This document shows positions 29,947 through 41,429 of a stretch of 64,000 nt of DNA, piece after piece. Origin of the DNA: Alitta virens (Eukaryota; Annelida; Polychaeta; Phyllodocida; Nereididae); the NCBI GenBank assembly GCA_932294295.1, contig OW028580.1:29948396-30012395 (forward strand). Direction: 5' to 3'. The notes below the pieces were generated by a model that saw only the letters and a list, made by a program, of their open reading frames with translations, made no database searches and was not told the DNA's origin. A program made the position numbers and the translations under genes. Position 1 is the first letter of the stretch. Each line of letters opens with the position of its first letter.

Positions 29947-31200
29947 TTACCTAAAAGTTGTTAGGAGCACCTCGCCATCATCACCGTCAGTGTTTGAGGC
30001 TCGCCCCGCTGCACCAAAATATCTGTAGGGTTCAGGTGTGCTGGGCCTGTAAATTGCCCTGCCTCCCTCCTGTTGAACACACATATTTTTACACTTTTTC
30101 TGACCAGTCCTGATACACAACTGCAAAAAGCGTAAACATCATAGTATTTTTTATACAGTGACAGTTTTTTTTTTTTTTTAAAACCAAAAAACTGAAAATA
30201 TGTTTTTATATAAATTACAGTACACACATACCTTTACAACACCATACAGAATGATTAATGTCAGTAGACAAGTATCCGGTGACATTGTTATAGTAAACCA
30301 CGTGGTGGTTGATCTTTTGTCTGTGGCTGTTATCAAGGGGGCCATGTTTGGTTTGAAACTAACCGAATTGTTTTTGGTGTTGCTGATGTTGGGGCCAGCA
30401 TTAGTGGGTGTTCTCTCAGTGGTTGATTGTATACTGGCGAAGTTGTGCACTGTTTGTGTGGACGCTAGAAGTGTGGCGAGTATTACAGACGTCCTTGACC
30501 TTGTTGTAAATGTAGAGGCCTCTAGAGGTGTTGACAGTGACGTGGTTGCAGGGGGGCCCTCTTGGGGTCTTTCAACACCTTGTGTTGAGGTCTCTTCACG
30601 GATGTCAGACCTGTCTGTAAACGGTGAAGTCCCATGAGGTGGTGACAGTGATGTGGTTGCAGGGGTGTCCTCTCGGGGCCTTTCAATGCCTTGTGTTGAC
30701 GTCTCTTCATAGCTGTCAGACGGGGAAACACTTCTTGGGCTGTTGATGGTTGTTTGACGTGCTTCCTCTGGCTGTTGGGGGTGATGGGTCTGTTGGCCCC
30801 TTCCTTAGTTATATAAAAAAAAGAAATGTTGCATGAAATATTTTTCTACTAAAAATAAAAACAACACACACTGTTAGCAAGAAAACTTAAGACACTTACC
30901 AGCCGTCCTGTTGCACAAGATGACCACAGCTTCTTGATGCTCTATGTGTGACACTGATTGACAAAAAGCCGTTCCTCCCATGTCTATTGAAACCAGCATT
31001 TTTGTCAATGTCGATGAAAATGAGGGGATTTCTTGCAGTGTCGACGTCATTGTACAGTTAGCTCTCACTTTCTTGATTGTAGCATCATAATAGCATGAGC
31101 ATAGATTGTACTGTTCCCTGAGTTTGTAAGCACCGCATGTAAAGGTGTAACCGTGTGCGCAGGCAAGCGTGCAGATAAATGCTATTAAAACGATCGACAT
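29947..31200 (-). CDS. spliced mucin-like type I membrane protein with LRRNT-like module (glycoprotein B)
   Basis: Three exons, 31200-30900, 30803-30232 and 30120-29947, with canonical sites and consistent phases, give 348 residues. Signal peptide about 1-16 (start at ATG 31200; the frame upstream has no ATG). Exon 1 carries cysteines 22, 34, 36, 49, 80 and 96; the spacing 34-36-49-80 equals that of glycoprotein A (48-50-63-94), so they are paralogues. Exon 2 is Ser/Thr/Pro-rich with two or more diverged tandem copies of a unit of about 38 residues, typical of heavily O-glycosylated stalks. It ends in a hydrophobic LLTLIILYGVV segment. Exon 3 is a short hydrophilic tail. A virion surface role is inferred. 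Confidence 0.7.
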
Positions 31201-31588
31201 TTTAACGTGCGTGTTTTGCAAGAAATATGTTAAAATATCCTGAAATTTGCTAGACGTCTGATCTGATGAAAATCACTGAGGGTGTGCTATACTGGTGCCT
31301 AACAGATCAGCGCAGTCAATCTCTTGTTGGCCTAGGGAACTTAAAACGATAAGACCATATTGGATACATTTTTCCTGATTTTTGTAACACGATAAGCTCC
31401 AGTGAGGATGTCTAACACGGATATAAGTTGGCCACGCGCTTAACTATTGATACTAGAGTGCTTTAAAAACATTTTCTGTCTGGTTCATGTTAATAAGAAA
31501 TTATTGTATTTTCCAGAAAATTTACAAAAACGTGTGCAAAAAAAAAACCAAAAATGTATAGAAAAATAGGTGGTCGGTTAGGCCTATG
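31201..31588. other. gap between glycoprotein B and PolB 3' end
   Basis: Contains the presumed promoter of glycoprotein B and the 3' region of PolB. Nothing else seen. Confidence 0.4.
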
Positions 31589-34500
31589 TTAATATCCATA
31601 AGGGACAGTGTCAAAAGTGCCCTGTATAACAACACGTTTAGTGAAGACCTTTCTAAATATTTTGGACTGGGGTCTGTTGTATATTATCCCCATATGTTTA
31701 ACCCTTGAGATCTGACTGGCTACAGGGAGTTTGACAATTTGTTGACGACCTATGACAATGTCTTTCATCACATCAAAGTCAATTATCATGTTATTGGTAT
31801 GGTTCAAAGTTATACCTTTGATTTTGGTAACGCACGTGTCATCGTTCTGTTTGTAACAGTAACTCTTGGGGCCTGAAGACAGGAATGTTTTGATGTACTG
31901 ACCTCTTGGCAGTTCGTCTGTCAGTTCACCTAAAAGGTCCCCCACATGGAGAGTTTCGTGATTGTTCTTCTCTCTAAAAATTACACTATCGGTGTCGAAG
32001 TACAAGGTGTCTTCACCCGTTTTTTGCAAAATTTTCAACAGGTGCAGTCGTGCTAGAGATGTGGTGAATGTGCCAATTATTTCATTGGTGAAAGTGCTCT
32101 CTTCCTCAAACGTGTCAGCGTTTTTGAATTCTAACACTATGTATTCATCTGTAATGATGTGAAAATTTGTAACGCTCTTTGTGGGGTCATTGCGCACTTT
32201 TGCAAGATCAGCGCAGCTTTTGACATACATTGTCTGCCCTATGTTGGATCTCTGTACAAACTTTCCCCACGCAGAATTTGCATACAGTTTAGAAATAAGT
32301 CTCAGAGAAGCATTGTATTGGACATTGTCCTTTTCCAGAGAAATACCCTGTTTTTCTCTGTAATTTTCAAGGTATCTGTCTTTATCATCCTCTGAAACGA
32401 CCCAGTTGGGGTAGCCTGACGCCTCCTGCTTAACCTTCAGGAACATTTTTACGTATTCTTCAAAAATGTTGCCAGGGCAACCATCGTCCATGCTGGTCTC
32501 CGAGAAGTGATACACTTCATAAATTTTAACAACCTTGTAACCCGCCTGCACTGCAGCCTTGACCTCTTCAGTGGTCCATGTGCCAGTTATAGATCTGTCC
32601 GCATCTGAACACTTGCAGGGTCGCGATGTCTCCGTCCGTGAACATTTTGAACACAGGGGGAACTTAAGCTTGCCACCGCAACGGACGGGTAGAACTGGAA
32701 TGTACAGTTTGCGGGGTGGGAGAACCTTGAGTTTCACTAGGCCGTAGTAACTCTCGAGGGTGTAGTCAAAATCATCATGATTTGTTATAATATCACAATG
32801 ATTGGTTGGGTAACGCCCAGAAAGCGTTATAAAGGGGTATAACGAGGTCACGTCTAGATAACGGATCTTTTCATCTTCCAGAGCCTCATAGAAAAGCTTC
32901 ACTGGTGACACGCGTCCTCCAAAGAACGAATCGCGGATTTTCAGAGGCGTGACAGTGTCACATTTTGAGGCAAACGCCTGTAGCTCGCTGTTTGATTTTA
33001 GCATGGCGTCAAATTCATATTCCCACATAACCACTGTGCTGTAGCCCATGCTACGGATCTGCTGAAGTCTCAGCATTGTTCTCTGATACACGCTTTCTAA
33101 ACTGGAGTTTGTCCGGGGGTCATAGATCTTCTGTCGGTCTTTCATACAGTGGTGCCCGTGAAAACGGCAACCAAAAAATTCATACACCTTTTGTGACTCC
33201 TCATGAAAACCGTCCACACTAAAACGTGTGCCGGGGATACGGTGTTCACCACCATTTCTGGAATGTTTGATCTTCCGCTGGTTTTTATGAGCCACCCATT
33301 CCAACCACACTATGGCTTTATTGCTGTCATTGGTATGTCGCCCATAACCCCTTGCTGGTATCTGTGGTATGGGTGACTTGACAAATTTTGTCTCAGCTAT
33401 CATTACTGTGTCAACGGGTTCACCCTCAAAAACCCAACTGCCCCTTTTCAGAACACCTCGACCTTTGCGACCATCAACTAGTTCAACATCGTGCTCCTCG
33501 TACAGCATCAGCTGTCTAATGATCTGCATGGCACTGGATGCAATTGTGGCGTGCGCAAAGGGGTCAACGCCTTGCACTGCTGACCCTTCAAGTGTTGTAA
33601 TTTGTCTGATCAGATTACGAAATTTTACGCACGCTTCCCTCAGGATGGATACATCTGAACGTGTATAGGCTAAAATTTCCTTCTGGAAATCGAACTCTTT
33701 AGTCTTTACACCACTATGCCAAGCCATGAAATCTGCTCGATCTTTAACACTCATGTGGTCTGCCCCGTACAAATGCGGTGCCGGGTGTGTGGCTGACACA
33801 AGGTTCCAGTTGTCCTTTGTGTTAAGGAAATGTGGAAACTGCCCTTTCATTAACTCTTGGCCGAGATTGAGAGCCTGTGGCAACTTTTTTAGGGCCATGG
33901 GTAAGAAGTTTAAACTGTCAATAAATCGGAGGTCTACACCCTCGCCTATGGTCATGGTCATAATTTTTGAACCGGTGTAAGTAACATCTGGAAATATACC
34001 ATTTTCAACGCAGTGGTTGAGAATGAAATGGTTGTCAAAAGCTTTTGAGTTGTGTGCAATTACAACCATACCTTTGTGCTGGGGTGTAATCAGCCATTGA
34101 CAGAAATCACGGCATGTGTCCATACCTTTAAACACACGTTCGCGCATGCCACACAAACCATTGGTGCACAATGGTTTGGTGAAACTGTCTTTGTCACGTG
34201 TTCCACACTTTGAACACCTGTCACCGCAGTTCTCACAGAGCGAATCGTGTTTGAAAGGGTCATCTTGACATGTGTCACATGCTGACTGGCAGACAAGGTA
34301 GTTGGGCAAATGTCTCTGTAAACCGCAATAACTCCTTTTACAGTTGACACATTTTCGACACTTTGCACACAGTTGATTTGGGTGACAGTCAGGACAGTTA
34401 GGAAGAGATTTGCAAGTGTAACCATTTTCACATTGTATGACTGTATCTTGACAGGTTTCAAAATCATAATAAAGGAACCTTCCCGACGTGATCTTAGGTT

Positions 34501-35903
34501 TCTTAATTCTGTAGTAACACAGATGGTCGTTAACCACATATTCACCACAGCATCTGCAGAACCACTCGCCACAGATATGAGATTTAAAGTCTCTCTTTGT
34601 CTTATCGATAATTTTTGTGCACTTTTTACATCTGTGAAAAGTGTCACAAAGTGATAGGCGTTCTTCGCCTTTCTTTGCACCAATTTTGTACTCCCTGGCC
34701 TCCTTGTGTAAAAGATAGCACTTGGCGTTGCGGCACACCATGTTACAGTCTGGGCAGGCTAAAGAGTCCTCACCAAACATACACACTTGTTCCCCGCAAG
34801 TTTTGCACATAAATCTACACGAGTGTTTAACTTTCCTGGCATATGTTGTGAGACACTGCTGACACAACTTCTTGTTGACATAAAAACCATTGATGTTGAC
34901 AATACTATGGTAATGTTGGTCTTTCAAATAAAGAAATATCTTGTCTTTCATGACCTTGAAGCCTTTGTAAATCACAGTGTTACCCATGTCCCCAGAAATG
35001 ACAACAATTTGTATACCTAGTTTTTTTTCAAATCTACTGAGTTCTGTAACAGGTACAGCCCTACGCATTGACATTCCTGTATCTAGGTACAATCTAATAG
35101 CCCTCATTCTTTGAGACTTAGGATTGGCACTGTGGACATTTCTATGACTAATAATCATGTTGTACTCTTTTTTGTTCATGTTTTTCAGTTTGGCCATACA
35201 TGTTACTATAGCCCTGCCTGCACACAGATATTCACCTTCAACATCGGGTATGAAAACCATTGATCTTTTTTTCTTAATTGAGCAATCTTCCGAAGTGGTG
35301 TCTGTATTGGTAATGGCTTTTCGGCGCGCTGAACCATCGCCACCGCCCCCAGCCTCTGCATCATGCATTATACCCACATCCACCATGAAAGACTCATCTA
35401 TGTTCAGACTTTGGTTTGACTGCAAAACGGCACCCACTCTAAATTTAACAAGAAAACACAATGAAATAGAACAATAGAAGCATGATCTTGTAATATCGCT
35501 CAAAAAACATATATATATATATATATATTTTGACATTTTACACTAACCTTTCCATGATGACGTCGGTAGTTATATTGTGCTGGGGTTGACAGTGTATGAA
35601 AATCTCCCTATCAAGACCAGCATGTCTAATGGAGAGTCTTGTTCTGTCGTTACTGTTGACATGATTAGCATTCACATTCTCCAGAATATCTTCAAACATA
35701 TTGTGTAGGTCGTCTGTAACATCCAGCAATTTTTGACCTTGAAGGTTCTCATCAAATTTTGCCCTAAACGTAATTTCTTCGACATCATAACGTCTGGCTC
35801 TTCTCTCATTAATTCTTTCGATAACGTATGGCTTCCTGTCATTTTGATCATCATCGCTACTGGTTGAAACATTCCTCCTTTTCTTACCAGGAGGTTCAGC
35901 CAT
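31589..35903 (-). CDS. protein-primed family B DNA polymerase (two exons)
   Basis: Exon 1 35903-35548 (ATG 35903) and exon 2 35438-31589, a 109-bp intron with GTTAGT donor and TTTAG acceptor in matching phase, give about 1401 residues. It replicates the linear genome from protein-primed ends. Exonuclease motifs: YYDFET (near 34470), AHNSKAFDNH (34040), YTRSDVSIL (33655). Polymerase motifs: A DVTSLYPF (32850), B KLYANSAWG (32275), C YFDTDSV (31990). Upstream lie Cys-rich zinc-finger-like repeats (34200-34850) and a CAGRAIV...HYHSIVNINGF region resembling an OTU-like fold. A GCRFHGHHC nuclease-like insertion (33165) is typical of Polinton polymerases. No lesion. Confidence 0.93.
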
Positions 35904-36520
35904 CTTTGCCACATGCGAAAAAGTGGTTGTTTTTTGGGTGTAGATAGAAAACCGCGCCAAAACTCAATGGCCAATGGTAAGTCCTCGAAAAAGGGGGGTC
36001 CTTGTTTTAATTTATTACCAATAGAATGTGTACATTTTTGAGGTTCCCGCTATCATCATTTGATTTTTGAGGGGGAAAGAAACGTTTTTGACCTTTGGTG
36101 ATTTTGAAACACAACACCTCATGATGCTATTGTGTTTGAGCACTAGTGTCACAACATAACACAAAGTTATACGTGTGCTCATTTGGTTGCTCATTGTATG
36201 AACGCTCTCAGCACGTGCTGTCTACAAGCCTTCTTTTATTTTAACCAAACACAATACAGTGCTTAACAGTTGATTTGAGGTATGGGGTCGAACAGTCCTT
36301 AACCTTTGATGCTTTTGAAACAAAACCTCATGATGCTGGCATGTTTGAACTCTGGTACTGCCACGTGACACCATGTAGCACGCTTGCTCAGTTGATTAGT
36401 CATTGTTTAGAAGCCCCAACATGAGTTGTCCTCACGCTTTTTTTTTTTTTGTGTTATATTTCTTTTATTATTATCAAAAAGGGTACAGTATAAAACTGAC
36501 CATTACAAAGAAATATAATG
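35904..36520. other. PolB upstream region with duplicated segment
   Basis: Holds a diverged tandem duplication of about 200 bp (36087-36260 and 36290-36470), sharing ttttgaaacacaacacctcatgatgct-like sequence, a gctcatt block and a T-rich end. No gene seen. Probable PolB promoter region. Confidence 0.65.
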
Positions 36521-37117
36521 TCACATTGGTACATTGTACAGTGAAACACAAAATCGTTCTTTGCTCTCTTGTGCTGGTCTATGTACAAGAACACCGTCAC
36601 AGTATTTAACAAGAAGGTTACACGGAAAGCACAGGTCTGGATCTTCAGGAAAAGCTTGCAGATTCATTGAAACTGTCAAGAACGTATCGGCTCCATACAT
36701 TGAAGGCAAGGCTCCAGACATTGAAGGCAAGTATGTTTGTCTTTCAGGTGTGATTTCTCGCTTGCACACGCATGTCTTAGCATCTTCTGATAAAGGTGGT
36801 AGTTGTGGTGGATCACGGCTTGCCAAAAATCTCTGGAAATCCACAGTCTCACCTATGAGTTCCTTCAATTCTTCTAGAATTACACAGGTGTCAGGATTTT
36901 CTTTCTGGAGCTCCGTTGTTATAGTTATATCACTGTTTTCCCACACTTCATCACTGAAGAAACTGCTTGAAACTCTTGGATCACTGTAGACATCATAGAA
37001 ACGTGCGGCTCCCTTATCTTCATTAATGTCCAGTTGCAGAATTTGGTAGCTCATTTCACTTATTTCAGAGGTATCAATGTCAGACTGTGTTGGACAATGT
37101 TGTCGACTGTGCGCCAT
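36521..37117 (-). CDS. uncharacterised protein near right end of element 1
   Basis: 198 residues from ATG 37117. Not recognised. The N-terminal half is acidic (SDIDTSEISEMSYQ, DVYSDPRVSSSFFSDEV). There is a short internal duplication (LPSMSGALPSMYGA), and the C-terminal part has CFPCNLLVKYCDGV. No signal peptide or membrane segment. It is the outermost gene on the right, mirroring the acidic gene at the left end; such terminal genes in DNA viruses are often early or accessory, which is an inference. Confidence 0.55.
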   Translation of the reverse strand: MAHSRQHCPTQSDIDTSEISEMSYQILQLDINEDKGAARFYDVYSDPRVSSSFFSDEVWENSDITITTELQKENPDTCVILEELKELIGETVDFQRFLASRDPPQLPPLSEDAKTCVCKREITPERQTYLPSMSGALPSMYGADTFLTVSMNLQAFPEDPDLCFPCNLLVKYCDGVLVHRPAQESKERFCVSLYNVPM

Positions 37118-37777
37118 GGTTAGCCGTGAAGTTTTAACATGTGTATTATGCTACTCACTCAGAAAAACTACACATGCTGCCCCAGTTAAAATTTTAACCC
37201 ATTCAGAACTGGTGGCGTCCTCTCACTGATACAACTAAAGTTGCAACTGTGTACAGTTGTAACACAACTCTTAACATGTGATTTTACATATAAACACATT
37301 AAGGCTTACTGTGCGGTTTATATTGTTAAGAATACAATGTCTAGAAAAGCTACAATTAAATAGCACTTCTTTTATTACCTTAAAAAACATGGCCATCTGC
37401 AAATGAAAGAAATTCTATCTATTTCCAGCCCCCTCACTCTGTGATAATAACATTAGATGTACCAAATTGTGCAACACCATGATGTTATATGAAGGGTTTA
37501 AATATATATCAGTGAACACTACAATGCATATAATTGTGTATCATTGTACAAATTATGGCCAATCAAATCTTCATCAAAATCTTTCATTAAGACATTATGA
37601 TAATAATTAATGTTTTTAATTAACATCAATAATTAGTCTTGCATATGCTTACACCTCTGAAAAACTTTTTATTATTAAAAAACCTGTAAAATATCTGCAA
37701 CTAATTAATCATATATTAATTAGGATCCCTTGATTACACATGTGTACACATATAACTTTGATAAATACATATATAAT
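37118..37777. other. noncoding right flank inside element 1
   Basis: AT-rich, no gene recognised. Presumed promoter of the gene at 37117, followed by the decayed inner part of the terminal repeat. Confidence 0.5.
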
Positions 37778-37903
37778 GCGTATATACACAGCATGGTGGC
37801 AGCACCTCACATAACTGGCTGATGTGTGGTGGCAGCACCTCACAGTACAACAGTAGCGCCACCTGCTGTATGCGTTAGTCTGCATGGTGAAGCCTATACT
37901 ACT
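37778..37903 (-). repeat. right terminal inverted repeat of element 1
   Basis: Reverse complement of 15605-15730 with few differences. Followed directly by tagagt (37904-37909), the copy of the target duplication at 15599-15604. Confidence 0.95.
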
Positions 37904-38019
37904 TAGAGTAGTGTCTGCAACATCAACAAGTTCTCCATTTTGAAGCCTCAAAATTGAGTACTGGAAAGGAACACCTCTCTGATAGTCTGCTTTTTTTACT
38001 CCTTCATTACAATTAGTTT

Positions 38020-38415
38020 CATAAAAAAGTGGCGAATTGAACCTAAACAAAACTAGACAACTTAGGCTAAATAGTGTGTTACCTGCCACTAAACGGAACT
38101 GTTTGGCTATAGCTGTCTAGTCAAAGTACATGCAGCACCATTTGGTGCATAAGTTGAGAGTAATTCATATTTGCCATTTTTGTTGAAAATATGCATGTCT
38201 AATGTACAATATTTTACATACATATTTCTAATATATTAGAGACATTTCTTACATTTACCAAGTTATATTTTTTCAGTGGTTGTAGGTGTAAGATGACTAT
38301 ATGCTAGGAGTAGACAGACGTGGCTGACTTTAGCCACTCGGGCTTACTGGAGTGGCTTTAGCCAGCTATACCTACATCCATGAATAGATTGGTACAGCTG
38401 TCTGGAGTTAACCAT
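38020..38415 (+). repeat. dispersed repeat family, copy
   Basis: Shares TTAGTTTCATAAAAAA, GAACCTAAACAAAACTAGACAACTT, TACCTGCCACTAAAC, GGCTATAGCTG and AGTGGTTGTAGGTGTAAG with the copies at 42775 and 44945, and inversely with 15175. It lies 111 bases outside the right end of element 1. Confidence 0.82.
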
Positions 38416-40140
38416 ATTTTATGAAACTACCTGTACCTCTGTGTGTACTAACACTCTCTGAGTTGGAGAGAATGGCAATACAGGCATTTGCCTCCTTGAC
38501 TGGGTTTCTCCACCAGATCTAACCGATACCCTGAAATCGCGAAAATTGTGGGGTCTTGTATTATCAATTCCAATTTCACACAATGTTTCAGATCGCCACC
38601 AATTGACAATGGTGGCTGGCTGTTCACTTCCCACCTACATTCTTGACTTGCTCCCATATACATACCTGCTACGAGGTTGCTTCGTTGGCTGATTTATCAT
38701 CGACCTCTTCCTACCTCTCTTCCTACCTCTCTTCCTACAGTGGATGCGCCAGGTGTAGTTGGTGCAGGACTAGTCATGATCTATAGCACCATATTGGCCT
38801 ACAAATTTGGCAGACAGCCATGCACCTTAGCAAAAATTCCTCATTACATGCCTGGCCTTGCCACAGGGTTGTAAAAATCATGATTTATTTTTTTAAATCT
38901 GATTTTTAAAATTTTAATCTGATTTTTTTTTTCTAAATATGCAATAAGGGCTGTTCTGTCTATCATGAGCCAAGTTTTAATCATTTTTCCAGAATTCCTT
39001 CTTAAATTCACTAAACTGTGCTTTGAAAATGAACAGAAATTTGATTTATTTAACAATTTGAGTTTTTGAAAAAATCATAATTTGAGTCGTAAAAATTTAT
39101 TCAACCGAATAAACTTGTTAAATTAAAACAAAAATTAAATAAATAAAAAAACATTATTTAAATCGCTTGTCAATTTAAATCTGTCAAACCTGCCTAGCCG
39201 TGCTTCACTTCGGAGTACTATGCATCAGGTTGTAACCCACAATGTCTGACCCATTTCTTCATTTTACATGTGTTCTTTGCAATCTTATAGACAATTTCCT
39301 TAAAGTGTTCCGCCCGCCCTCCTGCCTGGCGGATGGATGCTAAATAATTTTAATGAGGGTGTTGCTGCAGCGCAGCCCATGTTTTTTTAATATCCTATTT
39401 TATCTTCTTTCTTTCTTCTCTTTGTATCTTTTTCCTCTCTTTTCCTTTCAGCTCTTCTTTTTCTTTTTTTCTTTCTCTCTTCTCTTTCGTTCTCTTTTCT
39501 AAAAATATATTTTTTATAATTTTTTTTAATTCCTCAACAAGCACAAAATCAATACATTATATAGCTGATAACAAGATGTTCCAATAATTTCATTAAAATT
39601 GTTTCCAAATTTTCTGTTTATAATTATGTTCTGTACTTTTAGCAATGTTACTAAACGTTTTTATAAATCATTGATATCAATTTATTTTCAAATTTACAAC
39701 AATTTCGCTCTTTCATACAACAAAACGAGTAATAGACAAAAGCATATTTATAACATAAGCCGGATCTTCTCTTCTTAGCAATCCACCTAATACTATTCTC
39801 AAATCCATACTTAAATCCTCTCCTAGTACTAATTTAACTGCACATTTCACTAATGTTCCAGGTTTTCTTCTGTATGCAAACATACTGCACATACCATCAG
39901 AATATCTCATTTCAAACTTTTTTTTCTGTCATAATTTTACCATGAAAAAGTTTCCAATTAAAATTATTGCATTTTCTAGGGTTCAGAATATTTTTAAAGA
40001 GAACCACAAATCAAAATCTATATCCATATTATTGTGAAATTCAATATTTGTGTATAAATAGTGATAAATAAATGTGTGGAGCACCTGTTTTAGAAATGTT
40101 TTCTGCTCAGTGGCGCTTTGATTAAGGAAGCCTATTGTTC
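38416..40140. other. intergenic DNA, nothing recognised
   Basis: Includes a short triplicated CTTCCTACCT run (38704-38739), A/T-rich stretches (38880-39180) and a pyrimidine-rich tract (39395-39500). The short minus-strand frame 39713-39910 has no recognisable motif. Confidence 0.5.
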
Positions 40141-40149
40141 ATAGCCTCA

Positions 40150-40660
40150 TAGGAAGTTTTGAATAGATTATTCTTTTTAAATTTCGATCCTCTTAAAGCC
40201 ATAATTTGTAGTGATCTGTTTGATGTCTTCAGGTAATTTGTTCCAGAGGTGAGGTACTGCCTCTGAGATTTATTGTTTGCTGAGGCTGTTTTTCAATAGA
40301 TTTGATATATAAGATGGCGCCTCATTGTTAAGTGCTTTCCAAGTCATATTGAGACGTTCGAATTCAATTCTGGAACTAATGGGCAGTCAGTGAAGTTCCT
40401 TCCTGGTGAGAGTGATCCTCAGTCTTTCTATCAATCGTGCTGCCGAGTTCTGGGCTACTTGTAATTTTCTAAAATCCATTTACATACCATTGAGGAGAGC
40501 ATTTCCATAGTTCAGATGAGGTAGCATTGGCAGCAGTTTTGGCGTCTTCTTTATTTAAACTCTTCCTTATCCTTGAGATGTTTTTTATTTCCAGGAATGC
40601 CTTTTTGCACACGTAATTTACATGTGATTCCATTGTCATTGACTTGTCTAACATGACTCA
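40150..40660 (-). pseudogene. LINE reverse transcriptase fragment
   Basis: Minus-strand frame 40469-40654 encodes MESHVNYVCKKAFLEIKNI, the segment after the RT catalytic core in CR1/L2-like LINEs. The downstream part (to about 40150) retains related but broken sequence. Confidence 0.65.
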
Positions 40661-41429
40661 AAGGGGCAATATAAGAGTTGAACAATATTGGACCTAATTG
40701 GGAGCCTTTTGGTACACCATGGTTTATATTACTTTTTAACCCCCCCCCCCTTGCATCCGCTACTGCTCGTTGCCTAATTTAAATGTATTTGGCTCTGACA
40801 CCCGACTCTGCATTTTAGTGAGGCTTCTGTCAACTTTGTTTCCAGTTACAATCACTGGTATATGCTTATAAGGCTTCATGGAGCCCTCGTCTCAAGGCCG
40901 TAATTTGTGCGAGGTATGAGGTGTAATGCTGTTTCAAGTGAAAGAAATCATTTGACGTTTTAGCCCGTCCTTAAGGCAAAGTAATTTGGTTGTTAAGACA
41001 GATTGACGGATATAAAGACAGACGCTAGAACTAAATGTCACATTAAGGTAGTTATCTGATTGTTTAATAGTGAAACAGGCAAGTGGCGACACCTTGTGAA
41101 AATGGCACCGAGAAGCAGCAAACATCTACTAGTTACCTATGAAAAGATGATGTGAACATGATTCATGATGATGGCTATGATAAGAGCTATTGGATGAATG
41201 AATCAATAAGTTAAATAAACAAAATAGCTAATTGGTATAGGAGGAAATACATTGATGAAAGATTAATTTCACCACTTAATATAGTTGACCAATAGTAAAT
41301 AAAAAGATAGTAAAATCATTACAGCCGTCCTTCCAAAGGGCAAAAAATACAATAACGCATCAATTAAAATTACGATTTCATCATTTCACAGTACACGCAA
41401 TGGATATTGTTATTGAGTGTGTGAACAGA

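Larger units (their letters stand above)
15605..37903. mobile_element. complete Polinton/adintovirus-like element (element 1)
   Basis: 22.3-kb integrated virus-like element. The ends are inverted repeats starting AGTAGTATAGGC and finishing in the complement, within a perfect 6-bp duplication tagagt (15599-15604 and 37904-37909). 5'-AG/CT-3' ends with 6-bp duplications are the Polinton/Maverick signature. It encodes retroviral-type integrase, protein-primed family B polymerase, FtsK/A32-type packaging ATPase, double-jelly-roll major capsid and minor capsid proteins. Rightward genes occupy 16.0-25.6 kb and leftward genes 27.5-37.1 kb. All core frames are open, so insertion is recent or the genes are maintained. 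No protease was found. Confidence 0.96.

Noticed and set aside
32159..35477. plus-strand ORFs opposite PolB
   Set aside because: Antisense shadows of the polymerase gene without independent motifs.
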